Origin: an uncultured Kordia sp.
GTDB lineage: Bacteria > Bacteroidota > Bacteroidia > Flavobacteriales > Flavobacteriaceae
Reading direction: 5' to 3'
DNA: 64,000 nucleotides
Assembly (NCBI RefSeq): GCF_947489565.1
Contig: NZ_CANLEA010000022.1
Coordinates: forward strand, 1 to 64,000
Part shown: piece by piece, positions 26,094-35,241 of the stretch
Numbering within the stretch: the first letter of the stretch is position 1
How the letters are laid out: every line of letters starts with the position of its first letter
Position numbers and translations under genes: made by a program
The notes under the pieces: model-generated
Database searches by the model: none
The model's input: the letters and a program-made list of their open reading frames with translations, nothing else
Told to the model about the DNA's origin: nothing

Positions 26094-28547
26094 TTAAGAC
26101 TTTAGGATTTTTTTCGTGAGTACTATACCTGACTCTGTGGTATACTTTACAATATATACTCCTCTTGCCAATTGCGGCATTACTATGATGTCTGAATATG
26201 CTCGTTGCAACAATTGTTTTCCAGAGATGTCATACATTGTAATGGTTTCAAAATCTGTACGTTTTGTGAGCGTTTGTAATTCATCACCACTAAATAAAAC
26301 ATTTACTTGATCCGCAGCGATTTCTACATCTTCTACGCTTAATGTATTTCTGTATTGTACATTGATAAAGAAACGATCATTTTCTTCTGTAGGACTTGTG
26401 GTAAATGTATATGCAGTCTGACGTAAGTCTGTAAATGTTCCTTGATATCTATCTTCTAAAATGATATCGAAATCTTGCGATAGATACTCAGCATCAATTG
26501 CTATTGTATACGTTGCGCTTGATAATACTTGATATCCTAAAGGAACTTCTACATCAACATTTGTTAATTCTGGCAATGCTTGAATCGACATTTTACTGTC
26601 TGTAATGAATGAATAAAATTCAATTCCTGCGCCTTCGTTAATAAATGGACCATCATAAGTGTTATCATAGCTTTCTGTTCCTTGCGGAATGAAACCTATA
26701 AGTTGTGTTACATACAATCCATTACCAGACATACGCAATGATAAACGTCCATCTGTTAAACTATTACTTGTGCTTTCTGCAGTTGATTCTGGAGTAAACG
26801 CGCCAACATTTCCATTGGCTCTAAAAAATTGATCATTATTCGCTACAACTCTATGTGAATTTTTGAATGTTACTGTTCCAGAACCTGTACTTTTAGCTTG
26901 TACAGCAAAACCTTGCGCAGTTCCAATATTTCCGTCGGCTGCTCCAAGTGGATTTGAACCTGTGTTATTGTATTCTATATAATCGGACGCTAAATTGTCT
27001 CCGATTGGAGAATCTGTTTGTCTCCAATAATATACAGTTCCTTCAATTTCGTCAGTATTGTCTTTTTGAAATAATTCCCAATCAATTGCAGACGGATATG
27101 GATTTCCAATAATATTATATCCTGATTCGCTTGTATTTGGATCTACTGTATAATAAACTGGCTCATCAATATCACCATTATTTACAGTTCCATCAAAACT
27201 TGCAGTTTGTACATTTAAGTGATTTGCTCTAAGCGCATAACCTCTTCCTACTTCCATATCTGTATGATCATTGCTCCAAGCAGCATTCGTTGCAGAAGCA
27301 TTCCAGTAATAATCATATCCTCCTACATCTGGAAAAATCGTAGCTATTGTTGCATCCGCTTCGGCGACAGGTGTTGACCAATATGAATAAAAACGATGAT
27401 CTGTATAATTGGGCGAATCTCTTTTTATTACAAAATTTCCAGTACCTTTTATATCTCTACTTTCTCTAGATAACAATGCTCCATCATTTTCAACAGTAAT
27501 TGTTCCATCATTGGTAACATCATAATATACATCTAAAGTAGCGCCTGCATTCACCGTAATAGAAGCCGTTGCATTCACAGTTAATTCTCCAACAATAGTA
27601 TGTGCCGTAAGTACAGGGTAATTTGTAGATGACGGAATGACTACAGATTCTAATTTTGCAGCATTTGGTGCGCTTCCGCCAACCCAATTACTTCCAGTTG
27701 TCCAACTTGTTGTTGCAGCGGTTGCTGACCAAGTAATTTCTGTTTTGTTGCTTGCTGAATCTGTAACTACATCATCATCATCATCCAAATATGTAATAGT
27801 GTCTCCATCTAAAGCAGCTACTAAATCATCGGTTCCTACTGTCGTTATTAAAACATCTTTATTAGTATCTATTTCGGTAGCGGTACGTACATCATTCCAA
27901 ACTCTAAATCCCCAAATATTACCAGCAAAGTAATTACTAGAGTTAGAAGAAGAGTTGTTGTTAAAACAATATTCTGAACTTCCTCCTGATGTCCAAGTTC
28001 CACAATTTGGGTAACGCACATTAGTAGCATCTGATCTACCTAAATTGATATCTCCTGAGTGACTTCTAATTTCAAAACCAGCACGTGAATCCATTAAAGT
28101 TCCGTCTAAATACCATTTTAGACTTGTATTATCTGAAGCTGCGATTGGATTATTTACAGGAACACCTACATTATCAAATACTAAGGCTATGTGATACCAA
28201 GTGTCGTCACTAATAGGTTCTCTGAAGTATGTTCCATTCCATCGTGGTGTGTAATCACTATTAGATCTATTATATCCGCCAACAACTACATAATCATTTT
28301 CGACATACATTACAATTCCTCGTGTTCCTCCACCTTCTTTGTAGATCACTTGACGACTAGTTGCATCGTCAACTTTGAAATAACCTTCTATGGTTCTATC
28401 ATTTATAGTAGTAGTATTGATATTGTCTGAGTCAATTAATTCGATAAAATCATCAACTCCGTCTAAATAATAACCATCATTTGGTGGTTGCGCTAATGCT
28501 CCTAATGTTGTAATCATTATGAGGCTTAACATATATATTTTTTTCAT
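26094..28547 (-). CDS. LamG-domain surface protein with T9SS sorting domain
   Basis: An 817-residue protein with a signal peptide ending at LGALAQ. Residues about 25-230 are a LamG/concanavalin-like domain (GVDDFIEL, RTIEGYFKV, TWYHIALVFDN, KWYLDGT, NLGRSDATN). Beta-rich repeats follow, including a WTTGSNWVGG segment and GNPYPSAIDWELF, a stretch common in large T9SS substrates. The C-terminus ends with the region shared with the 262-aa paralogue and a T9SS domain. It may bind carbohydrate at the cell surface. The paralogue lies 80 bases downstream and may be co-transcribed. Confidence 0.85.
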   Translation of the reverse strand: MKKIYMLSLIMITTLGALAQPPNDGYYLDGVDDFIELIDSDNINTTTINDRTIEGYFKVDDATSRQVIYKEGGGTRGIVMYVENDYVVVGGYNRSNSDYTPRWNGTYFREPISDDTWYHIALVFDNVGVPVNNPIAASDNTSLKWYLDGTLMDSRAGFEIRSHSGDINLGRSDATNVRYPNCGTWTSGGSSEYCFNNNSSSNSSNYFAGNIWGFRVWNDVRTATEIDTNKDVLITTVGTDDLVAALDGDTITYLDDDDDVVTDSASNKTEITWSATAATTSWTTGSNWVGGSAPNAAKLESVVIPSSTNYPVLTAHTIVGELTVNATASITVNAGATLDVYYDVTNDGTITVENDGALLSRESRDIKGTGNFVIKRDSPNYTDHRFYSYWSTPVAEADATIATIFPDVGGYDYYWNASATNAAWSNDHTDMEVGRGYALRANHLNVQTASFDGTVNNGDIDEPVYYTVDPNTSESGYNIIGNPYPSAIDWELFQKDNTDEIEGTVYYWRQTDSPIGDNLASDYIEYNNTGSNPLGAADGNIGTAQGFAVQAKSTGSGTVTFKNSHRVVANNDQFFRANGNVGAFTPESTAESTSNSLTDGRLSLRMSGNGLYVTQLIGFIPQGTESYDNTYDGPFINEGAGIEFYSFITDSKMSIQALPELTNVDVEVPLGYQVLSSATYTIAIDAEYLSQDFDIILEDRYQGTFTDLRQTAYTFTTSPTEENDRFFINVQYRNTLSVEDVEIAADQVNVLFSGDELQTLTKRTDFETITMYDISGKQLLQRAYSDIIVMPQLARGVYIVKYTTESGIVLTKKILKS

Positions 28548-29037
28548 CTTTGGGGCAATTTTAAATTTATATACGTAAACTGTCTATAGTTTGGTCTTCA
28601 AAGGTTTAGATAAATTACACTTTACTTATATAAAACTATATGACTTACTATAAAAATAACCTTTTCCTACAAAGATAAAGGTTTAAAATCGATCAAACAA
28701 TCAAATAGTCCGCTCAAATACCGATTTTATCGCATAAAATTCTTACAATCAGTGTTGAAGCAATTTTTTAAATATTTATGATAGTATATTTAAAGTGAAT
28801 ACATACTTGGAATCACTGAAATCAATAACTGTCCTGTTTCTATGAGAAGTGTTAATATTCTGTTCATCATCATACTTTTCATCGTTAGAGCAATTTCGTT
28901 ATAGGTAAAATCTTTATCTTTGAGTCTTATAAAAATTCGAAAATCAGCTTCGTTACATAAGCTTACCAAAAACATTTTATAATTAGGTTTTTCCTATAAT
29001 GATACATTTTGGATTTCGATCAAATACACAATAACTA
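28548..29037. other. Divergent intergenic region
   Basis: 490 bases between the LamG gene (minus) and the M3 peptidase gene (plus). A perfect small inverted repeat, ATTTTAT-CGC-ATAAAAT, lies at about 28723-28740. A 61-codon minus-strand frame at 28790-28975 is not convincing. No RNA gene is recognised. Confidence 0.5.
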
Positions 29038-31071
29038 ATGAATATTTTAACTTCAAAGTTTTCTACAAAATATACAACAGCTCCTTTTTCACAAATTAAT
29101 GAAAACGAGTTCATCAGCGCAGTAGATGCGGAAATTGCAAAAGCAAAAAAAGAAATTGACCAAATTGTTGCCAATCAACAGGCGCCAACTTTTGAAAATA
29201 CCATTGAGACATTAGAATACTCTGGCGAACAACTGAATCGTGTTACAAGTATTTTCTTCAATTTGAATTCAGCAGAAACGAACGAGAATATTCAAAAAAT
29301 GGCTCAGGAAATTTCTCCTAAATTGTCTGAATGGTCTAACGATATTATTTTGAATGACGCTTTATTTGAAAGAGTGAAAGCTGTATATGCTCAAAAAGAT
29401 ACACTCAATTTAAGTACAGAGCAACACACATTACTCGATAAAAAATTTAAATCGTTTTCACGAAATGGTGCTAATTTACCAGCTGACAAAAAAGAAATAC
29501 TTCGAGAAATCGATAAAAAACTATCCAAACTCAGCTTGACATTTGGCGAAAATGTACTTGCAGAAACCAATAAGTTTCAATTGCATTTAACAAATGAAAA
29601 AGATGTAGCTGGAATTCCAAATGGTGCACTCGAAGCTGCTAAAGCCATTGCAAAAAGTGAAGATAAAGAAGGATGGATTTTCACACTCAATTATCCTAGC
29701 TATATTCCTTTTATGAAATATGCTGAAAACCGTGACTTGCGTCAACAAATGGCCACAGCATTTGGTTCTAAAGCATTTAAAAATGATGAATTAGACAACC
29801 AGGCGAATGTATTGCAAATTGCTAAATTACGCCATCAACGTGCCAATTTATTAGGGTATGAAACGCATGCACATTTTGTTTTAGAAGAGCGCATGGCAGA
29901 AACACCTGAAAAAGTAATTTCTTTCTTAAATGAATTGCTCGAAAAGGCAAAACCGGCGGCTGAACGTGAATTCAAACAGTTGTCAAATTTTGCAAAAAAG
30001 TTAGATGGAATTGAGCAATTACAGAGTTGGGACAGTGCTTATTATTCTGAAAAATTAAAGCAAGAATTATTCAACTTGGATGATGAAAAACTAAAGCCTT
30101 ATTTTAAACTTGAAAATGTAACTGCTGGTGCTTTTACTGTAGCTGAAAAGTTATTTGATATTCGTTTTGAGCAGGTTTCAGATATTGATGTATACCATGA
30201 AGATGTAAAAACCTATGAAGTGTTTGATGCAAAAGATAATTTTGTAGCCGTTTTTTATGCTGATTTCCATCCGAGAAAAGGAAAACGAAATGGCGCTTGG
30301 ATGACATCCTACAAATCACAACAACGAAAAGATGGTGTTGTAGAACGTCCGCATGTATCTATTGTATGTAACTTCACAAAGCCAACGGAATCTAAACCTT
30401 CTTTGTTGACATTTAATGAGGTAACTACGTTATTTCACGAATTCGGACATGCATTGCACGGCATGTTGGCAGATACAACCTATCCAAGTTTAAGCGGAAC
30501 TTCTGTTTTTTGGGATTTTGTGGAATTGCCAAGTCAAGTCATGGAAAACTGGTGTTATGAAGCAGAAGCGCTCGCCATATTTGCAAAGCATTATGAAACA
30601 GGAGAAGTCATTCCGATGGAATACATAGAAAAAATCAAAGCTTCGGCAACCTTCTTAGAAGGAATGGCAACCATGCGTCAGTTAAGTTTTGGCTTGTTAG
30701 ATATGAATTGGCATGGAATCGATCCAACAAATATTACTGATGTAAAAGCACACGAACAAGCTGCTTTTGAAAACACACGTTTGTTTCCAAAAAATCCTAA
30801 AACAGCGATGAGTACTGCTTTTTCACATATATTTCAAGGTGGTTATTCTTCGGGATACTACAGTTATAAATGGGCTGAAGTCTTGGATGCAGATGCTTTT
30901 GAGTATTTTAAAGAACATGACATCTTTAGCAAAGAAATTGCTGCGAAGTTTGCAGAAAACGTATTATCAAAAGGTGGTACCGAACATCCTATGACTTTAT
31001 ATAAGCGTTTCCGCGGAAGCGAACCAAAACCAGAAGCACTCTTAAAACGTGCAGGATTGTTAACGGAATAG
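29038..31071 (+). CDS. M3 family metallopeptidase (oligopeptidase A / Dcp type)
   Basis: A 677-residue cytoplasmic zinc peptidase. The M3 signature HEFGH (residues 467-471) is followed by ALHGMLADTTYPSLSGT with the downstream Glu in FVELPSQVMENW. The length and the C-terminal YSSGYYSYKWAEVLDADAF and GGTEHPMTLYKRFRG blocks match dipeptidyl carboxypeptidase / oligopeptidase A. It degrades short peptides. No signal peptide is present. The gene stands alone, followed by short repeats and a strong terminator. Confidence 0.95.
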   Translation: MNILTSKFSTKYTTAPFSQINENEFISAVDAEIAKAKKEIDQIVANQQAPTFENTIETLEYSGEQLNRVTSIFFNLNSAETNENIQKMAQEISPKLSEWSNDIILNDALFERVKAVYAQKDTLNLSTEQHTLLDKKFKSFSRNGANLPADKKEILREIDKKLSKLSLTFGENVLAETNKFQLHLTNEKDVAGIPNGALEAAKAIAKSEDKEGWIFTLNYPSYIPFMKYAENRDLRQQMATAFGSKAFKNDELDNQANVLQIAKLRHQRANLLGYETHAHFVLEERMAETPEKVISFLNELLEKAKPAAEREFKQLSNFAKKLDGIEQLQSWDSAYYSEKLKQELFNLDDEKLKPYFKLENVTAGAFTVAEKLFDIRFEQVSDIDVYHEDVKTYEVFDAKDNFVAVFYADFHPRKGKRNGAWMTSYKSQQRKDGVVERPHVSIVCNFTKPTESKPSLLTFNEVTTLFHEFGHALHGMLADTTYPSLSGTSVFWDFVELPSQVMENWCYEAEALAIFAKHYETGEVIPMEYIEKIKASATFLEGMATMRQLSFGLLDMNWHGIDPTNITDVKAHEQAAFENTRLFPKNPKTAMSTAFSHIFQGGYSSGYYSYKWAEVLDADAFEYFKEHDIFSKEIAAKFAENVLSKGGTEHPMTLYKRFRGSEPKPEALLKRAGLLTE

Positions 31072-31090
31072 ATTTTTAGACTACTTAGAC

Positions 31091-31125
31091 TGAGTTAGAC
31101 TGTTAGACTGTTAGACTGTTAGATA
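31091..31125. repeat. Octamer tandem repeat TTAGACTG
   Basis: About four units of TTAGACTG follow the peptidase stop. The same octamer and its TTAGACTTC variants occur in the 61.5-62.6 kb array. Confidence 0.8.
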
Positions 31126-31130
31126 TACTA

Positions 31131-31178
31131 AAGTTCGTTGCAAGCATGAAAACAATGTTTGTGACGAACTTTTTTTTT
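31131..31178 (+). terminator. Terminator of the M3 peptidase gene
   Basis: A long two-part hairpin: AAGTTCGT pairs with ACGAACTT, then CAAGCAT pairs with ATGTTTG inside. It is followed by a T-run of at least eight. Confidence 0.85.
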
Positions 31179-31207
31179 GACAAAATTTTCTTGAAACAAA
31201 ATTAAAG

Positions 31208-31225
31208 TTTCAATAATTTTTGAAA
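31208..31225. promoter_or_regulatory. Candidate operator 1 of the GbsR/MarR regulator
   Basis: A perfect inverted repeat TTTCAA-N6-TTGAAA upstream of the regulator gene. Its right arm overlaps the TTG that would serve as -33 element. The same half-sites and spacing recur at 31805-31824, and about 10 more bases after it also agree (GTTT-R-AAAA). Confidence 0.7.
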
Positions 31226-31248
31226 GTTTGAAAATTTTTATATATTTG
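31220..31248 (+). promoter_or_regulatory. Promoter of the GbsR/MarR regulator gene
   Basis: TTG at 31220-31222, then an 18-base spacer, then TATATTTG at 31241-31248, a full match to the Bacteroidota TTG/TAnnTTTG promoter. The -7 box ends only 4 bases before the ATG, so the transcript is probably leaderless or nearly so. Confidence 0.65.
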
Positions 31249-31252
31249 AACC

Positions 31253-31756
31253 ATGGAATACAAAGATGCAAAAGATAAGTTTATACAAACTTGGGGATCC
31301 TTAGGATCACTTTGGGGAATTAACAAAGCCATGGCACAAATTCATGCCTTATTGCTCATTTCTCCTGAACCGTTATCGATGGAAGATGTGATGGAAGAAT
31401 TGCACATTTCCAGAGGAAATACAAGTATGAATTTACGTCAGTTAATCGATTGGGGAATTGTCTTTAAGACTTCCAAAGCAGGCGAACGAAAAGAATACTT
31501 TACCTCAGAGAAAGACGTGAATGAACTTGCACGACAGATAGCGAGAGAACGAAGTCGAAGAGAAATTCAACCAACATTAAAGGTCTTAAAAGAAGTCAGT
31601 AATATTGAAGACAATGGAACTGCTGAAACGAAAGAATTTATCAAACAAACAAAAGCCTTGCATGAATTGGCAGATACAGCAGATTCAATTTTAAATCGAG
31701 TCGTAAATCAAGAGTCTAATTGGTTGACAAAGACATTTATTAAGCTCTTAAAATAA
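31253..31756 (+). CDS. GbsR/MarR-type transcriptional regulator
   Basis: A 167-residue regulator with a winged helix-turn-helix at about residues 25-85 (WGINKAMAQIHALLL, EPLSMEDVMEELHISRGNTSMNLRQL, GERKEYF) and a C-terminal helical dimer region. It looks like the GbsR family, whose founding member represses osmoprotectant uptake or synthesis genes. The inducer here is unknown. An inverted repeat at its own promoter and again before the next gene suggests that it represses itself and the downstream run. A hairpin after the gene separates the two units. Confidence 0.85.
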   Translation: MEYKDAKDKFIQTWGSLGSLWGINKAMAQIHALLLISPEPLSMEDVMEELHISRGNTSMNLRQLIDWGIVFKTSKAGERKEYFTSEKDVNELARQIARERSRREIQPTLKVLKEVSNIEDNGTAETKEFIKQTKALHELADTADSILNRVVNQESNWLTKTFIKLLK

Positions 31757-31769
31757 AAAAACACACACG

Positions 31770-31797
31770 AAAGGAATTCATTTTCCTTTTTATTTTT
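31770..31797 (+). terminator. Terminator after the regulator gene
   Basis: A 7-bp stem AAAGGAA-N6-TTCCTTT followed by a T-rich run (TTATTTTT), 13 bases after the stop. Confidence 0.65.
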
Positions 31798-31804
31798 AAC
31801 ATAT

Positions 31805-31824
31805 CTTTCAATATTTATTGAAAG
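31805..31824. promoter_or_regulatory. Candidate operator 2 of the GbsR/MarR regulator
   Basis: The inverted repeat CTTTCAA-N6-TTGAAAG, 20 bases ahead of the membrane-protein gene, matches operator 1 in half-sites, spacing and 3' flank. It lies where the -33 region of the downstream run should be. Confidence 0.7.
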
Positions 31825-31843
31825 TTTAAAAAATACAATAGTT

Positions 31844-32173
31844 ATGAAATTCATTTATTACACCAACAACATCATTTTAGGATTGACAATTTTGGGATAT
31901 TCAATGCTTTTCCCAGGACTCATGATGCAAATAGTTTTAGGCGGCATTCAAGTATTGTTCTTCTTTATACTTCTTTTCAACTACAACAAGTTTTCTAAAA
32001 AAATAAAAACACATTTACTTATTTACTGTGTGTTGGCTACTTCTTGTCTCTTATGCTATTACGGCGCTACACAAATATTCTCCAACAATATATACATCCT
32101 TATATTTTTACCTATGAGTATTGCCATTTATTTCACGTATATCGTATTTGAACTTAATCAAAAAGTATTATGA
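31844..32173 (+). CDS. Small integral membrane protein
   Basis: A 109-residue very hydrophobic protein with about four membrane helices and short loops (LFNYNKFSKKIKTHLLIYC is the main positive loop). No family is recognised. It is the first gene after operator 2 and overlaps the next membrane-protein gene by 4 bases (ATGA), so the two products may work together. Confidence 0.7.
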   Translation: MKFIYYTNNIILGLTILGYSMLFPGLMMQIVLGGIQVLFFFILLFNYNKFSKKIKTHLLIYCVLATSCLLCYYGATQIFSNNIYILIFLPMSIAIYFTYIVFELNQKVL

Positions 32174-32610
32174 AAGATTTTATTCCAAATTGGCTAATTA
32201 TCCTAGGCGGAATTGGTCAAATATTTACCGCTTTAATTTATCCGTACATACGTCATCGTGTTTTTGATTGGTATACGGATGTCAAAAAACTAAAACCATT
32301 AAATCAAGAAATTGCCAAAACGTATGGCAGATACATTCAAGGATTAAACTTTTCTTTTGGTGTGATTGCAATTTTACTGACGAACGATTTAAAAAATCAA
32401 ACACATTTAGCATTAGCGATTACTGGATTGATAGGAATGTATTGGGTTGGAAAAGTGGCAACGCAAATTGCATATTATCCTATGTACACCATTCCACAAC
32501 AACCTATTTTTAAAATTGGTTCGTACTGCATGAATACACTATTTGTATTGTTTGCAACTGTGTACACATTACTATTTACGTATAACCTGATTGGAATTTA
32601 TTTCAATTAA
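32170..32610 (+). CDS. Integral membrane protein, unknown function
   Basis: A 146-residue protein with about four membrane helices. A loop after the first helix contains IRHRVFDWYTDVKKLKPLN. No catalytic motif is visible. It overlaps the preceding membrane-protein gene and precedes the methyltransferase gene by 14 bases. Its place in the run suggests a membrane or lipid role. Confidence 0.7.
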   Translation: MKDFIPNWLIILGGIGQIFTALIYPYIRHRVFDWYTDVKKLKPLNQEIAKTYGRYIQGLNFSFGVIAILLTNDLKNQTHLALAITGLIGMYWVGKVATQIAYYPMYTIPQQPIFKIGSYCMNTLFVLFATVYTLLFTYNLIGIYFN

Positions 32611-32624
32611 AAAACAGCAACATC

Positions 32625-33512
32625 ATGAAAAATCTCTGTCTACTCACCTATTTACAAAAAGAATTACAAAAGCCTACCAATAAAGAACAGATTATTGATT
32701 TTTATGACAAAGCTACAGATGATTATAGCTTTTGGAGTAAAGATCTAAACATGCACTTTGGCTTTTATATTCCTTTTAAAACTTCTTTGTTTACACGTGA
32801 TACTATGTTGAATCAAATGAATAAGGAAGTATTGAAACGATTGAACATTGAAAATCAGAAAAAGCATATTGTGGATTTAGGTTGCGGAATGGGCGCTTCT
32901 ATTCGTCACGGAATTGCAAACTATCCAAAATTGGCGATTACAGGTTTGACGATTTCTCCATTTCAAGTGGAAAAAGGAAATGAATTATTACGTTCTGAAC
33001 GCGGTACCATTTTAAACAGAGATTATCGCAACACACTTTTAAAAGAAAATTCGTTTGATGGTGCCATGGCGATTGAGAGTTTATGTCATTCAGGTTGTAG
33101 TACAGATGCTTTGGAAGAAACATACCGAATTTTAAAACCAAATTCCACCTTTGTCATTGCAGATGCATTCACAAAAAAGGATTTCAAGAACATGAATCCG
33201 CTTGCAAAATATACGTACAGAGGTTTATGCGAGTCGTGGAGTTTACAAAGTTTAGGAAATATTAATCGTGTGGTTTCTGATTTGGAAAGAATTGGCTTCA
33301 AAGAAATCAAAGTGCAAAATATTTGGTATCGTGTAGCGCCTTCTGTATTGCATGTACCATTTGCAATCAGCGGATTTATTCTGAAAAAACTATTCAAAAA
33401 AGAACCGCTAAAACCTGAAAGTAAAAAGAATTTAAAAGGCTCCTTCTTTGCTTTATTGACAAGTTTGAGCATGATGAATTTTGGGTATTATATAATCACA
33501 GCTAAAAAATAA
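32625..33512 (+). CDS. Class I SAM-dependent methyltransferase
   Basis: A 295-residue methyltransferase. Motif I DLGCGMGASI lies at residues 84-93, then GLTISPFQVEKG (SAM adenine side), RDYRNTLL, and AIESLCHSGCSTDALEETYRILKP. The layout and the N-terminal FYDKATDDYSFW-x-KDLNMHFG resemble tocopherol-methyltransferase and cyclopropane-fatty-acid-synthase relatives, so a lipid or quinone-like substrate is likely. The C-terminus carries a hydrophobic stretch that may touch the membrane. It is followed after 5 bases by the TIGR01777 gene. Confidence 0.85.
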   Translation: MKNLCLLTYLQKELQKPTNKEQIIDFYDKATDDYSFWSKDLNMHFGFYIPFKTSLFTRDTMLNQMNKEVLKRLNIENQKKHIVDLGCGMGASIRHGIANYPKLAITGLTISPFQVEKGNELLRSERGTILNRDYRNTLLKENSFDGAMAIESLCHSGCSTDALEETYRILKPNSTFVIADAFTKKDFKNMNPLAKYTYRGLCESWSLQSLGNINRVVSDLERIGFKEIKVQNIWYRVAPSVLHVPFAISGFILKKLFKKEPLKPESKKNLKGSFFALLTSLSMMNFGYYIITAKK

Positions 33513-33517
33513 TAGAT

Positions 33518-34432
33518 ATGAAAAAAATGGTAATCGCTGGCGGAAGCGGATTTTTAGGACAATCATTAATCGCTTATTTCTTAACTAAGAATTACGAAAT
33601 AATCGTACTGTCTAGAAACGCTAAAAAAACAGGCAACAACAAGTTGCGTTATGTAGCATGGAACGCAAAAACACTTGACATTTGGATGACCGAATTGGAA
33701 GGTGCTGCTGTACTGATCAACCTTACTGGAAAGTCGGTAGATTGTCGCTACAACGAAAAAAACAAAGCTGAAATTTTAAACTCTAGAGTGAATTCCACAA
33801 AAGTGTTAGGAAAAGCAATACAAGCCTGTGCTGTGCCTCCAAAAGTTTGGATGAATTCTTCAACTGCGACTATTTATGAACATTCGTTAGATCGTAAAAT
33901 GACGGAAGAAAACGGAATCATTGGAAACGATTTTTCTATGAATGTCGCTAAATCTTGGGAAAAAGCTTTTTACAGTTGCAACACTCCTAAAACTCATAAA
34001 ATTGCTTTGCGAACTTCGATCGTATTAGGAAAAAATGGCGGTGCGTTTATTCCATTAAAAAACTTAGTGAAATTTGGTTTAGGAGGCACACAAGGAAATG
34101 GAAAGCAAAAAGTAAGCTGGATTCACGAGCATGATTTTTGTCGTGCTGTAGCATTTTTATTGGAAAAACAAGTTTCTGGAGTATTCAATATTACGGCTCC
34201 AAATCCAATCCCAAATAAAAGCTTTATGAAAACTATCCGTAAAGTAATGAATGTTCCTTTTGGACTTTTTCAGCCAAAATGGTTGCTCAAATTTGGAGCT
34301 CGTATAATCAAAACCGAAGCTGAATTGATTTTAAAAAGCAGGTTTGTCATTCCTGAAAAATTAGTTGCTGCTGGTTTTCAATTTCAATATCCAACTGCTG
34401 AAAAAGCAATTCAAGAAATTATCAACCGTTAA
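33518..34432 (+). CDS. TIGR01777 family NAD(P)-dependent oxidoreductase
   Basis: A 304-residue extended short-chain dehydrogenase/epimerase-like protein (YfcH type). It has the N-terminal nucleotide loop AGGSGFLGQ (about residues 7-15), LINLTGKSVDCRYNEKNKAEILNSR, NSSTATIYEHS, and the C-terminal DUF1731 part (PNPIPNKSFMKTIRKVM, FGARIIKTEAELILKSR). The substrate is unknown in the family. Genes of this type are often beside SRPBCC genes or fused to them, as here with the gene at 35775. Confidence 0.9.
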   Translation: MKKMVIAGGSGFLGQSLIAYFLTKNYEIIVLSRNAKKTGNNKLRYVAWNAKTLDIWMTELEGAAVLINLTGKSVDCRYNEKNKAEILNSRVNSTKVLGKAIQACAVPPKVWMNSSTATIYEHSLDRKMTEENGIIGNDFSMNVAKSWEKAFYSCNTPKTHKIALRTSIVLGKNGGAFIPLKNLVKFGLGGTQGNGKQKVSWIHEHDFCRAVAFLLEKQVSGVFNITAPNPIPNKSFMKTIRKVMNVPFGLFQPKWLLKFGARIIKTEAELILKSRFVIPEKLVAAGFQFQYPTAEKAIQEIINR

Positions 34433-34443
34433 AAACTCATCTC

Positions 34444-35136
34444 ATGAAAAAAAGAAACTTTATAAAAGGCATATCAATAATTATAGTGTTTTTATTGATC
34501 GCTTCTTGCTCAAAAAACGTGTCGAATTCAAAATATTATTTCATTAGTGACAATGAACTTACGTCCATAACAAAACAAAATGATACTTTGTATGAGTATA
34601 AATGTGAAGAAAATCTTCAGTGTAATGACCACATTCATAAAAGCTACAAAATTATTAAATCTAAAAAAGAAGAAAATTTGATGCTATTGGCTGTTGAGCG
34701 TACAAATTTTGTTGTGAATGCTTCCAAAGCAATGAAAGACAATCGTTTTTCTATTATTGGAATTGAACAACTATCTTCAAATAAAATCAAATTTATTCAT
34801 GAACATATTTACTATAATGAAGAAGAAATCACAAAACTTCCATTTGAATTTGACCTTATAAAGAACAAATTTGGTTTTACTTTTTATGAAGAAAGTTATT
34901 TGAAATCATTGCCTACAGATTTTGAAGTTGACGCAGATATGTATGCAGAAATACTCAGTGCTATCCAAGATTTTTCTTTAGAATATCTGGAAAAGTATAA
35001 CAACACACAAGTAACTGGCTTGTATAGTACTGGTGCCGCTTATGATTTTCTCGCCAGAGAATTTGTAAAACGAAAATTGAGTCCCATCGGATTACAAAAA
35101 AAATTGAAATCCGCTCATGACAAACTCAATGAATAA
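34444..35136 (+). CDS. Hypothetical lipoprotein
   Basis: A 230-residue protein with a lipoprotein signal peptide: a basic start, a hydrophobic stretch and lipobox LIASC. The mature part is mixed alpha/beta with a Cys pair (CEENLQC near residue 53). Function unknown. It lies 11 bases downstream of the TIGR01777 gene, in the same orientation and probably the same transcript. Confidence 0.75.
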   Translation: MKKRNFIKGISIIIVFLLIASCSKNVSNSKYYFISDNELTSITKQNDTLYEYKCEENLQCNDHIHKSYKIIKSKKEENLMLLAVERTNFVVNASKAMKDNRFSIIGIEQLSSNKIKFIHEHIYYNEEEITKLPFEFDLIKNKFGFTFYEESYLKSLPTDFEVDADMYAEILSAIQDFSLEYLEKYNNTQVTGLYSTGAAYDFLAREFVKRKLSPIGLQKKLKSAHDKLNE

Positions 35137-35155
35137 TACTATTTTCTTTTAAAGC

Positions 35156-35239
35156 ATGACTACTATTCATCTCAATACTAAAATAAAAGCGCCCATTCAA
35201 ACGATTTTTGGGACCTATCGACGAAAGTATTACATTTGA
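35156..35239 (+). pseudogene. Truncated 5' remnant of an SRPBCC gene
   Basis: 27 codons beginning MTTIHLNTKIKAPIQTIF and then a stop. This matches the start of the intact SRPBCC gene at 35775 (MTTILLSTKINAPILTVF) at both base and protein level, and then similarity ends. It is best read as the broken 5' end of a duplicated copy. The 165-aa gene begins directly after it, so insertion or replacement may have removed the remainder. Confidence 0.65.
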
Positions 35240-35241
35240 AA

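Noticed and set aside
28790-28975. 61-codon minus-strand frame in the divergent intergenic region
   Set aside because: No recognisable family, no clear start signal, and it lies in a promoter region. Not supported enough to list as a gene.
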